From assembly GCA_949825045.1 (NCBI GenBank), contig OX463829.1, positions 21,980,715 to 22,044,714 on the forward strand: a DNA stretch of 64,000 nucleotides, written 5' to 3'. A program made the translations under genes and the position numbers. The notes beneath the pieces were generated by a model. The model searched no databases and had not been told where the DNA came from. It worked only from the letters and a program-made list of their open reading frames with translations. This DNA comes from Argyresthia goedartella (Eukaryota; Arthropoda; Insecta; Lepidoptera; Argyresthiidae). This document shows, in pieces, positions 1 to 12,000 of this stretch; the first letter of the stretch is position 1, and each line of letters begins with the position of its first letter.

Positions 1-66
1 CTGGTCAGAGGCCCTAATATTGCAGCTTGAGAACTTCTGACAGTCGGGTTGGCCACTAGCTCGCCA

Positions 67-185
67 CCCTTCCATCAACCCGCGCTGAGCCAGCGTGGTG
101 GAGTATGGCTCAATCTTACTCAAATCCGAGTAAAGGCCCGGGCCCTTTGGCGGAGACATTAACGGGCTACATTAATTATTATATT
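67..185 (+). repeat. Interspersed repeat with ATT tail, copy 1
   Basis: CAGCGTGGTGGAGTATGGCT, CCGAGTAAAGGCCCGGGCCC and ACGGGCTACATTAATTATTA. Other copies are at 13,630-13,722 (minus), 27,625-27,745 and 40,384-40,497. Confidence 0.75.
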
Positions 186-569
186 ATTTATTTAGAAGTA
201 TATGCGGGACGACATCGAATCATCTCGTCTAAACACGAGTATTCGTATAAGCAACTGAACATATTTATTTGCTTATCATTAGGAAACAATACAAACAATA
301 ATATGCCTAAGAAATGTTGTTACCGTGAATATTGGACATTAAGAATGGCTAGACTATATTTTCCTACAAATACCTATTTATTGACGGCATTTACAACAGT
401 ACCTAATTTTATATGAATTATCAAATATGGATGCTAGAAATTAGCGTTGTAAATTTGTGAAAGGAGATTTGGCAATTTTGTATGGGCTGCGTACCCATAG
501 AGTATACGGTTAAGTCCTGCATAATTTGAAAGGTCATAACAATAACAAAAGGTATTGGATCGACAACGA

Positions 570-915
570 AATTCGTGCAAGAATGTTTAAAAGTTCCATA
601 ATTATTTATTTTATCTAAACACATATCATAAACCCTCTTTACTGCGTCCAAAAACCGACCAGCGTAATGTTATACTAGTTGGTAAAACTCATTTCTTATT
701 TTCGACAAATTATGACATTCAAAATTCGAACGCCGATGCCCGCCTGCGTGTCGCCCCTTGTTTGTCTGTGAAGTTGGTACTACTGAACAAGCTAAACAAG
801 TGCAGAGCAATGCCACCATGCCGGTCGAACATGCGGTTTCTGAACACATCAAAGAGAGCTTATGATATGTGTGTAGATAAACTAGTGTATGTAACTGTAC
901 ATAATTAGGCATTAT
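570..915 (+). repeat. Dispersed repeat, copy 1
   Basis: ACACATATCATAAACCCTCT, a GC-rich middle and AACACATCAAAGAGAGCTTA recur in the opposite orientation at 34,800-35,215. Confidence 0.7.
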
Positions 916-1360
916 GTATCAGTCACATAAACTACTATAGTGAAGTAGTTAATAGTGCCTTTCCTGCACGCTTTTCGTTGTTTGTGCCATACAATAAAAT
1001 AATGCTATTGTTATGAGTTATGACCTTTCCAATGATATATGACACAACATTGTACACTCTGGGTACAAAATGCCCAATCTCCTTTATTGTACAAGTTTTA
1101 AGATTTATACTTTATATCGAGCTCCTGATCAAAGTGCACAAGCCATGACATATTATGTGACGTGTACATAGTAAAGTCGACAGCAAACCAAACTTCACAT
1201 TGGACTTCACATTCTTATAGCCTTGCGCCAAATTTCTTTTATAAAAATAAAGCTTGTGGTGCTGCCGACTGTACCTATAGTATAATGATTGTGTGAGTAT
1301 AGCATATGAGTATATAATTAGGGTTTAATGATAGCATAGTCGACAGTCGTAGGTAGTTAG

Positions 1361-1490
1361 TTACCGTGTTACTACAAAAATATTGAACTAAGTTTAACCT
1401 CAAAACAAACGTCAAAACCCATACATTTTTGTCGTTAAACAAGTTGAGCAGGAGTTTATTTTTTTGTAGTAAGACCCTTGTTTTGTTCAA
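1361..1490. repeat. Half copy of the GTGTTACTACAAA foldback family
   Basis: GTGTTACTACAAAAATATTG through AAACAAACGTCAAAACCCAT to a TTTTTTTGTAGTAAGAC-like end. It corresponds to one arm of the element at 31,628-31,858. Confidence 0.7.
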
Positions 1491-2109
1491 ATAGAGAAAC
1501 TTACAATGAATCATCAGCAGTATTGTTATCTCGTTTTAATCTGTATGTTATTTTTGGTTTTATTTGCTTGTTTGAAACGAGATCAATGTTTTTTATTGTT
1601 ATAATTTTTATAAGGTTCCATGTTCGAGTGTTGTGCGTATATAATGTGTGTGTTTAAATTTTTTACTTTTTTGTATCGTACTTAAGTTGATCGATCGATT
1701 TAGTGCAATTTTGTTATACATTTGTTTCTTAATATCAATGAGTTTTATTTGAATTTATTCCATTCTAATAAGAAACGTACAAATTGTCTTAATATTTTAT
1801 ATTTACCTACTAATAATAAAGTTATTTCTAAATCTAAACAAAATTACATACCTACTTCACAAAGCTCCTATAAACTGCAAGTTTTATTTGATCACAAATA
1901 AGTTCTAATTTTTATTTCTTATATTCACAGTAATCTTACATATATTCCTTGTAAACTATGAGCATTGTAAATAGGGGTCTTAGAAAAATAATATTTACAA
2001 CCCTTAAAATAATTTCAGTATTAAATATGTAAAAATAAATATTCAACTAAGCTATATACGCGTTGGTCAAAGAATTATCACATTACTAAAGTTGAGACAT
2101 GCAGAAGAA

Positions 2110-2360
2110 GACATATTTTATGAAAAAATATGAATCCTCGCTTGATGTCTGCTTAACTAATAACTTACTCACAATATGTTTATGATACTAAAATTAGCTG
2201 GCTCTTTAAAATAAAGCCAACAATTTCTTATATAAAAAATATCAATCCTCGCTTGGCCTCTGCTTAACATTAATTACAGCTTAACTAACTTACAAAACGT
2301 TTGATACTAAAATTAGCTGTAGCGATCTGGTTCCTTAAAATAAGGCTAATAATTTCTAAT
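2110..2360. repeat. Tandem duplication of about 120 bp
   Basis: AATCCTCGCTTG(A/G)(T/C)(G/C)TCTGCTTAAC...GATACTAAAATTAGCTG occurs at 2,131 and at 2,245, diverged. Confidence 0.7.
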
Positions 2361-2639
2361 AATGAATACACAAAGACACATCACAAGTATGTCTATTTCT
2401 AGCTAGGCAGTAAAATCACCAAAATTGTTGTGTCAAAACATAGTAAGTGCCTACGCAGCCGGCGCCGGCATCCAAAATGTATGTTATTGTGAGCCGGCAC
2501 ATGGGTGGGTATGTTGGCAGCACTGCATCAAGTGCCCGTCAACATCAAAATGTTGAATGTCATTAGGTTGATTGGTTTCAAATTCAAATATCGGGACAAA
2601 ATACGTAACAGGACAAAACATGTAAGAACAACAAAAATA

Positions 2640-2790
2640 CTTATACTCGTCTTAATATAGTTTTTGTTGCTCTTACATGTTTAACCCAACATGAACTATA
2701 AAGGGTGCTTCGCTTCGCTCAGCTCCTTTACCCTTCACCTAAGCTACCGCAGTGTTCACGGCTACCGAGTCGGCGGCCGGCGCCAGCTGC
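2640..2790. repeat. GGGGGCTTCGCTTCGC repeat copy
   Basis: TTTTTGTTGCTCTTACATGT, then GGTGCTTCGCTTCGCTCAGC. A short inverse (ACATGTAAGAACAACAAAAA) lies just before at 2,617. Confidence 0.6.
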
Positions 2791-4409
2791 GGAGGCACGT
2801 CCCAAGCAATAATATATTCTGTGGATGTCAAAAGGTGCATAGCTAACCGCATGACTTCACTTTACTCACATAATAATCAAAATTAATTCCAACGGCTGGC
2901 TAGTCAGAATTAAAGCTTGTATAACCTTTTTGTACTACTTATATGTTATGAAGGAATTCTGATCATCTCCATTCACATTTTCGGAGAGTGTTACAAAATA
3001 TTACCATAATGTAAATGTTGCCTTAGTACATTCTAGTGGCGTTTGCATATAATCTTTTTTTTTAAACGTGACGATTTTTCACCCAAGAAAAGGTCTCCGC
3101 ACACATAAAAACTGGGTTCTTACGTAATACATCTCTTCCAAAATACCTTGCAAACCTTAAAATTCAACGATATACTAGAATTCATTAAAAGAACAAGGAG
3201 ATTTGGCTATGGAAATCGGCACAACCAAGTAACTGGTGTCCAAACACTGAATTGGGTGAAATAGTCTTAATATAGGACCTATCACCCGCCTGTGTTCCGC
3301 GGACACTCCACCTCTTCATCAAGACAGGTAGGTATTTAAAATAATGTGAACAAAGAAATTTATGAGGGACATTTTACAAAATTCCTGACGCGTTAAAACT
3401 GACCATAAAGCGTTAAAACTGGTCCATTTTCAAACTCCGTTTTAATGCGGTCAGTTTTTACTGCGGAATAATAATCCCAACATAAAATATAATAACTTTT
3501 AGCATCAAATTTCATTATTTATCAGAAAATTGAAAATTATCTCTCCCTTTTTTATTAATTTTGCTGCTGAGTTATTGATTGGTTACACTGAAAAAAAATA
3601 TTAACAAAACTTTTTCGGTTATCGCCTTTTTAACCATACTTCAGTTAGTCGTCAATAAACTTAATTTGAAATAATTAAAGTGGTTTATTTACGAAGCACA
3701 AAACTGGTTTGGTTATTTTCAGTTCGGTTGTTTAATAGCTAAGATTTAGTCATGTATAACCTTTATGAAGTAAACAAATTGGATTGGTAACTTGCAACAA
3801 TACATGTTTACTTAGTTTATACTAATTCTTAGACTATTAGTTACTAAAGGCTTGCTGAACTATCAAACAATTATTATTGTTAAACACTAAACAAACATCT
3901 TGCTACTATTATCTCAATTAAGTTTGTTATTTTTTACACACAAAACTGCAATTCAACAAAACTTATGTAATTAACAACAAACTAATATGTTGAACTAAAC
4001 GAAGCGTTATCCACTGTTAGCCGTATTTTGATTGTTTACAACCAAACACTTCTGTTTACGGGATGACGAACTACCAACAGTCCTCGCGCGAGTTGAATGT
4101 AGTCTTGTCAAACAAAAACCGACCGTGCGGCACAGTGACAAGAGCAACTCTTTATTAATCTGTGCAAGAGCTAAAATTTCAAAAACTGCATTTTGCTACG
4201 ATCGACGCGACACGACGCGACACGCCATGTCAAACACGTTGATTTTCTATTCATTTTGCTGCTTGCGCTTGCGCCTCTCGGGATGATCGTGTGAAGACGA
4301 GTCTCCGTTTTTCATAAAACCCCAAAGTAAAATAGTTCTGTGCTTGTCGTCTCTCTCATCAGCATAATCAGAAGAAGAATCTTTATTTCAGTCTACTAAC
4401 CTACTAACT

Positions 4410-4977
4410 AACCTACTTAAAACTGAGTGAGAGAACCAGGGCCGAGCAGAGCCCAGATGCTCTCGAAGATTATCTGCAGCAGTGGGGCCTGGAAGTGAAT
4501 TTTACTCAATTCAAAGGTAAGTATTTACCTAATCATTTCCTTTCCTATCTTGTGGTAAGCTAAAGCTATGCCAATCTGGGGGTAAAAGGCATAACGTGCC
4601 TGCCGCGCCAGCATGGTGCCAACGCGCCAAAAGTTAGTACCTCGGCACCCAAACCTACAAATAACGCTAGTTTGCATCTGTGTCTAACCTACCTACCGGG
4701 GGAGGAAAGTATGGCTATAGAAATAGAAGTATATTTAACAATCAACAGTAATTGAATAGGTACCTCTATTTCCTTACCACTACGTCGGTACCTAACCGAA
4801 ATAGATTGATACGCCCTAATCACATGGTTTTCTCAGTTTCAGACATATGAAGATCAGTCGACTGAGCCGAATAGATCACAGGCCTCACAGGGTACTAATA
4901 ATTCTACAACGTACGAGTATGGCCTACAGTCACTGGAGGACACTGGGACATTGGGAAAAAGATTCCCGTGGTTTTGA
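4410..4977 (+). pseudogene. Possible two-exon gene fragment, plus strand
   Basis: A protein-like frame reads SPDALEDYLQQWGLEVNFTQ up to a consensus donor AAAG|GTAAGT at about 4,515. After acceptor TCTCAGTTTCAG at 4,842 a second open stretch (TYEDQSTEPNRSQASQGTNN...GKRFPWF) ends at TGA 4,975-4,977. Phases do not match at those sites (1 then 0). A later donor, GTG|GTAAGC, would match. No start codon is visible in frame. It could be a decayed host gene or transposon-derived exon pair, convergent with the ZP gene. Confidence 0.3.
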
Positions 4978-5117
4978 GATTTTGATTTATGTGATAATGG
5001 TTCTTACATTGTAAAAATTCTGAAGTCTAACAATACAATAATTACATTTGTAAATCAATTGCTTTTATTTATCTGCCTACTTTTAAATTTTATTAGGTAG
5101 TAGATTTTTTTTAGTGT

Positions 5118-5416
5118 GTTTTAGCTGTAGTTTTTTGTTTATATGGTATTTAGTACTTCTGTAGTGTGTAGCCTAATTTATATTAGCTGTCTGAGCGTTT
5201 TAGCATGGCAATAAGCGGTAATTCCCATTTGTTAATATTTCAAGAATCACCGATTAGATTGATTTGAAAATAATGTCAATCGGTGATTCTTGAAATATTA
5301 ACAAAAGGGAAATTACCGCTTATTGCCAAGCTAAAACGATCAGATATCTAAAATAAATTAGGCTACACACTAAAGAAGTACTAAATATTATATAAACAAA
5401 CAACTACAGCTAAAAC
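5118..5416. repeat. Foldback MITE, about 300 bp
   Basis: The left arm (5,118 to about 5,260) and right arm (about 5,270-5,416) are inverted copies over about 140 bp (GTTTTAGCTGTAGTT...ends; AATATTTCAAGAATCACCGA near the centre) with few mismatches. It lies 0.46 kb beyond the ZP stop codon. Related direct repeats (AACAGTCAAACTGTTTTGTA, twice at 5,430-5,570) follow it. Confidence 0.88.
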
Positions 5417-5879
5417 AAGAAAAGTTTTGTTACTAACAGTCAAACTGTTTTGTAAAAATTAACAAAACAAGTTATCTAAATTAACTAATATATCAGGTTA
5501 TAGTAACAAAACAACAGCTAAAACAACTCATTAGTTTAGTTAATAACAGTCAAACTGTTTTGTAAAAAATGGCTGAAGTAAACAAACAATTGGCTTCCTA
5601 ACTGCATGTAAGTAGGCCTACCTTTAAGTAAGCACCTTGGTATGACTTAAACAAAATAGTGTTAACATTAATTACAAAACAGTTTCGTTAAAAAATAACC
5701 AAACTAGATTTGGTTACGTATTGCTATAGTTTTGTGGTCACTTTTTCTATGTTATACGTAGACGAAAGTTTAGCTACGAATAACAAGAGTTTTTTTTCAG
5801 TGTAGGTAAGTTTACTTTTTTGATGTTGTATCAAATGCTACCCTATTTGAAACACCTACTTGTCTCGAGTATATCTTGT

Positions 5880-6061
5880 CTATCTGATCCGGCCTTTGTG
5901 CGGCACGTACGCGCCGGCGCCGGCGCCCTCCCGGCCGCGGCCCCGCAGCGCGCGCGCGGCCAGCACCAGCGCGCCGCACAGCGCACCCACCAGCACCGCG
6001 CCCGACGCGACCAGCGCAGACAGTGCCGACGTCTTCATGCAGGTCTGCCCCGAGACCGTAC
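5880..6061 (-). CDS. ZP gene exon 13, membrane anchor and stop
   Basis: Residues 444-503 and TAG. The acceptor is CTCGCCGCAG before GTACGGTC. Phase 1 from exon 12 gives a membrane helix (about 455-479, rich in Ala, Val, Leu and Gly) and a basic tail ending in KGRIR. An alternative upstream acceptor (TTCTTAG, about 6,103) in phase leads into another long frame without a membrane helix, so it was not used. GC content is very high here. Confidence 0.88.
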
Positions 6062-9000
6062 CTGCGGCGAGGATGCAACCGGTGATGAACAGTAACTCCT
6101 AAGAACTACATTTCATATGGCCGTTACCTAATATATTTAATTTCAAATTTCTAAGCTTCGGCGCGCACAGACCACAAAACGCCGCCTCTCTCGTTTCTGT
6201 ATTCTTCTTACAGTTTATGTGGCCGCCACATGCTACAAATCGCCTCTGCTCGCTTCTTGTGGAGCCACAATACGCCGACACACGCCACTCATACGATTAA
6301 CCCATCCCTCTCCTTTCGCTTCAGTCAACCCGAACTCCTTTAAATGACAATGCAAGCAACGGGGTATAAATGTAGCGGCCACCAAGCACTTGTGGCAATC
6401 ACTGTCACCAGTGGTCAGTGATCGCCACAAGTGGCGGAGTTTTGTGGCGAGTTTTGGTGTTCCGTGTGCGGCGAGGCAAGATTGTGAATATCACCGTAAC
6501 TTAAACATAGCGTCACGCCTTTTCCCGTAGTGGGTGACCGAGGCATAAATGTGCTAATAACCACTCCGCAAGATACGCACTAGCTTCTTAAGTAGATCTT
6601 CGTAAGGAAGGAGGCTCTGCCTCATACAGAATTAATGTGATAGTTTAAAACTTTAAGTAAAATAAAACAGTAAATTTAAGTAAATCACAGCAATGGACTG
6701 ATTCCCTGTCACGCAAAAATAGACCACAGATACTTCATCTCACCGTTGCCATCAAGGCCTGTGGTACAGTCAGCATCAGATGTATGTGCGCAATAGTGAG
6801 TACGTAAGATACTCAACTAGATTGACGCATCCTAAACAATCTTGTTTGCAACTTACTTTGCTTATTTTTAAACGAGATTGACCACAAGGAAATCGAATTC
6901 CTCGTAGCCAAATCAGTTTGCCACGAGGAAGAAGCGTACCCTTCTTCCTCATGGCCAAATTATTTGGCTATGGGCAACTCCCTTTCCTTATGGCCAAACT
7001 CGTTTAAAAATAGGCAAAGTACAGTCGCCACCGTAGAGGATTCTTAATCTACACAGCCAAAGTGTCAACATTATGATAACATCCTCATAGACACCGCGAC
7101 GCACGGACGACGACTGCCGCGTCACTACCACACAATCAAAACATTTACCAGGCACGCATCACCGCGTGCCAAGTGAGTTGAAGTATCTGTAATAGACCGA
7201 GCACGAAGAGTCTCCGTTTCAGCTTGGGCAAAAAAGTTTTCGTATGACCGTCTGTCCGGAATTCCGGCTGTTCTCTAAAGGTCGGATTTCTCAACCGATT
7301 TTTGGGAACTTTCGTGAGCAGGTTCGATAATTATGTTTTTTTTGTCGATTCAGATTTTTTTTTAAATGGCGGATATATAATATAATATATAATATAATAT
7401 AATACCTTGGACACTATTTACACACATTGATCTAGCCCCAAACTAGGATTCCCTGTATCTTGGGTACTAGACAACGATACACATACTTATATAGATAAAT
7501 ATTATAATTATAGATAGATAAACAACCATGACTAGGGTACAAACATCCGTTCTCATCAAACAAATATTTGCCCCTGCCGGGACTCGAACCCAGGACCCTC
7601 GGCTTAGTAGGCAGGGTCACTTCCGACTCGGCCATTCGGATCGCTATATGGGGTTACAAAGTTATTGGTGCGGCTTCTTTAATACTCCATGAACCTAACC
7701 TGTGGTATTGAAAGAAAGTGCAGTCGGGTTATTTGGTTTAATAATAATTCCTCTTGTTCATCCGATAAACTTCGAAGGGTCAGTCAGGGGTGTGAGAAGG
7801 TAGAAAACAATGAAGAAAAAAAACGCAGATGTCCTCTGTCGCTCGCGAGGTCTACCTGTATTGAATAACTGGCTAATAGTGGGAAAAACTGTGCCTCTGC
7901 CACCCCGTATGGGAAAAGGCGTGACGCCACGTGTGTAGAAGTCCATGTATGTTCACGTAACGCCAATTTCATTGACCTTTCAATGCCGCCTGTTGTTGAG
8001 GGTAGCGGCGCAAGGGTTAAAGAATGAATGCATGGGCGAGAGAGGCTCAGAGTGCAAGAAACGTAGCTCGGGCTGTATCGTACCTTCCTTCAAGGAGAGC
8101 TCGTTGTCCTCCTCGCCCTCTTGCAGCACCCGCAGCGACTGGAACAGCGAGATGTTCTCCGAGAGGCGCGGCGCGACGCTGGCTGCCTGCTCCGAAGGCA
8201 CGGACCGGCGACTCACGCTCTTCATGTTGCGCCAGTGGCACTGTTGGGACTGAAATGACGATTTATAGAGGTTTTCGGTCTTGGTTACGCTTCGGTCAGA
8301 TTCTTCTTTGGTTAGATAAATAATGAGGCTGTTATTTTTCTGACGAAAAGGGAATTCGATTTGATCAGAAAGTTCTTAAAAGTTTGAAGAGGTCTCAGAT
8401 AACGTATTAAGAGCACTGCAGACCTATTGTTAAAAGCATAGCAGCAGCAAATCTGGGACATAGTTATCTCCAGGTCCTCTATATGTGATGTGTAAGAGAA
8501 GGACACATATTGAGTACCCAGCTATAAATTAGAAGGCTGTGTTAGGTTTTTGTATTAAAAACCTCGGGTGTCCTCTGCTCCTAAAGTAGAGCAATTCTTA
8601 AACAATCATTTACTTGTCAATGTTTGTTTTCTCCCAGCGAACCTAGGCAGGACAGGAAAGTCTTGTCATCTCTTATCGAAATTCTTAATATGCGACAACA
8701 GTATGATAACGGCTAGTATTTAATTGCACATCAAAAATATTGATTTTCATGGCAAAAAAAGGTTCAACAAAAACACTTTTTATGTTTTAAATATTTTATG
8801 TGTACTTGAGTTTATGTTTAAAGTATTTTTTGTTGCTCTTACATGTTCAACCTAACACGAACAATAAAGGGGGCTTCGCTTCGCTCACCCCCTTTACCCT
8901 TCACATAAGCTGACGCAGCATTTTGACCTGATATTTTCTGTGCAAATCAGTATTTTTGATGTGCACTTTAATATTTCCCATAAATAATGGCAGTATTTAA

Positions 9001-12000
9001 TCGCATCTCAAATATTGCCTATTTTTTCTATTGCCTATGATTCGCTCACCCCCTTTACTCTTCACCTACCCTGACCCGCCAGTTTGCCCTGTCATTTATT
9101 GTGGAAATCAGTATGTATTAAATATCGCCATAAAATAATACTTAATTAAACAGTTATATAACTAATTTAGTTATCTATGTGTCGTGGTAACCTTCGTGGC
9201 GACCGACGCCACCAACACATACCTAAACATCCAAGACATCAGCCAATAAAGACCATTGTGGTCCATAATGAAAGTAGTGGGTGACTTACAGGACAACGTC
9301 CGTGGCACATGCGCACATCACACTCAATATAGAGCGCGGGCGAGCCGGTGAAGCGGAACGTCTTCATGTACGCGAACACTTGCGTCTCGAACACGCCCGT
9401 CTCAGACCAGGAACCGCGGAAGCGAGAGATCAGCTTGTCGTCCACGGGGCAGCTGCAAGAGAGATGGTTTTTAATGGCTACTGCAGCTTAATCAAAGCAT
9501 TGCCAGGGTCATCTGACGGAAGTTCATAAAAGTAGTAGAGATGAATCTAGCCAGCTCTACTAACTTTATGCGAAGATTCTTTTTGTTTATTAAGATGAAA
9601 CAACGAATGAAATGAAAACGCCCGCGACATATGCTATGTACATAACACTACATATTTATTTATTTATTTGTGGTTCCACATGACTTGCTCCTAGAATTTA
9701 TTACAGCTAGGGCGGAAACGGGAATAAAAATAGGAGGATGTTTGGAGTTTTTGAACTAGATTAAGTGCAGACCACTTACCCAGATTCGTCAATAAGCTGT
9801 ATCCTTTTCGCTGCACCATTATGAGCGAAGCAATCGTTCACCACGATGTCGAAACCATCTGAAACCAAACATGCAGTTTCTTATGTACCAATTAGGGTCA
9901 CCGAACTTTGAACCAAATACTCCAAGGCAAGTCCACTTTTCTACGAGCTGATGAACTTGTGGCTAAAGTCTATTATTGGCTAACGTCACGCAATCGAGAT
10001 CGACAACTCGTCATAGTGTTCAGAGCACCGTTAAATGCCACAACTCCCAAAATTGTTACGGTTTTTTGAGGAGCCCGGAAGTCTAAATGAGCTGTGGTAA
10101 TTTGACTGGCTTGTTGATGCCTGAGTTAGGTCAAGGTCCATTGGTTGTCCAATGCCGTGGCTATACGATTATGGAAGTATAAGGCAGACACTTGCAGACC
10201 TAGTAATTTGGATAACAATTTATAGAGAGTTTGTTTTCTTAGTTCTGTTATTGGGAATCGCAAAGGAATGGACGAAATCAGATACCTATAACATTTCCAA
10301 AATTAAAGATAATACAAAGTTTAATGATGAGGCGATACGATCGCTGAAAATACGCGGGTGGTCTCCTATTAAGCCAATTTTTACTCAATAGCGGGAGCTT
10401 AGCCCCCCGCTACAAGAATCTTAGGGCATATCCCTATCAAACTGTTAACTTGTTGTAATTTCTATTATGTACCGACGCCTAAAGGGCGACAGCGAGCGAG
10501 AGAGGAACGGGAAATTCATTCCTTGCGGATACCTAATTAACTTTGTGGCTTAGTACCTATCTGCTTGAGAGATTAATTTCATATATCATGTAAATTCTAC
10601 CCACCATAAGCGCTCCGCATATAGATGAGCAGTGTCAGCGGGTCCCCCACCCTCACGGGCCCCGCGACTCGGGCGCCGGTCGCGCCGTAGCCGGACCTGA
10701 TCTCCATGTAACACTCTGGGGGCTGGAGCGTGAATACTACTGGGTTTCCTGTCGCCACCCTGCGGATGAAGAGAAATATGTTAGCAATCCAATGGTCTGT
10801 CAAAATTGTGCTACTGTTTGAAAACTAGTCAAACTCAAATATCACGTATTTCTCAGGAAGAAAAAGTGTATAAATTAAGGTAGGAACAAAGGTATTATAG
10901 TACAGAATTATAAATGCGTGTACATTTAGTTAAGGATACGAGCTGACATCCTAGCCAAACTCGGGCCAAACTGTGCCTTGCCACCCTTTCTGTGAAAAGA
11001 CGTGACTTTATATTGAAAACTAGTTATTTAGAATTGCATGAAGTGACATCATCATCATCATCACTTCTACGTGGATGTTGTATCCAGAATCCACGTAGGG
11101 GTTATGTTGCCTAGTATTCAACATTGCTAGTTTTGTTGGAAGAGTTCTCTTGTATGAGATAACCTTGTGTTTACAAACGTTTTGACTTGAGTTAACATGA
11201 GAAGTTCGATACAAAATCTACGAATATTACCATACTTAGGCCTTCTTACTTAGAACTTTGCACGCGAGTCAGCCTATTCTCTAAATGAGTGACAACTCCA
11301 TATAAACTTGTAAGGGCAGACCACCTGCCCGATGGTCCGAAGATATGATCAAGTCCACGGGATCTCACTGGATGTGTTTAGGACATGACCGTGAGGATTC
11401 ACTCTATAGATAAGAAGCCTATACCCTACCCAGTGAGGTTGTGTGAGGCGATGTGTGATAAGAATGAATGAACAAGTAAACTCACTCGACGTCCAGGAAA
11501 GGGAATGTGACAGTCTTCCAGAAGTCGTATCCGTACTCGCAGGTCACCTTGAAGTGCTCGTCCAGCTCCTCCTCGATCAGAGAGTTGTACTGCACCGTGA
11601 TCGTGTTCCACATTAGGTTCTTCTGCAAGTTAGGGAAGAACAATTGGTTTTAATTTAACTTGCAGAACCGTTCATGGGGATGTACGTACATTGTAAAGTA
11701 CGTAGTGTCCAAGTATCCTTAGTAAGCACTAATTTATGAGTATACTGGCTATGTATGGATTTCCTCTTGAATACCACCGCCACTTTTCCGTTATAGGTTT
11801 TAAATTTTATTACCATGGCATAAGGTTCAAAACCACGCCACATCCCAACTACCCTCGGTTTTTGAGAGGTTAAGGAATAGTGTTCACATATCGCATCAAA
11901 AAGACTCGATGTGTATTATTAACATTGTGCGTTTTTTTCCAATTTCGAACCTTTTGAGGCTTGTCAGGACTCAATTACAATCAAACATCACCTCATCTCA

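Larger units (their letters stand above)
1..4409. other. Intergenic, repeat-derived, no gene seen
   Basis: AT-rich DNA with the repeats at 67, 570, 1,361, 2,110 and 2,640. ORFs here are short and lack coding character. It may include the distal 3' UTR of the ZP gene, but no clear end was found. Confidence 0.6.

Noticed and set aside
5812..6078. Alternative minus frame over ZP exon 13
   Set aside because: Joined in phase from the CCGCAG acceptor, the other frame gives a membrane helix and a stop typical of ZP proteins. This one gives only an Arg/Gly-rich GC-driven sequence.
10152..10391. 79-codon plus ORF in ZP intron 9
   Set aside because: Hydrophobic start but no recognisable family, poor context and AT-rich codons; most likely chance.
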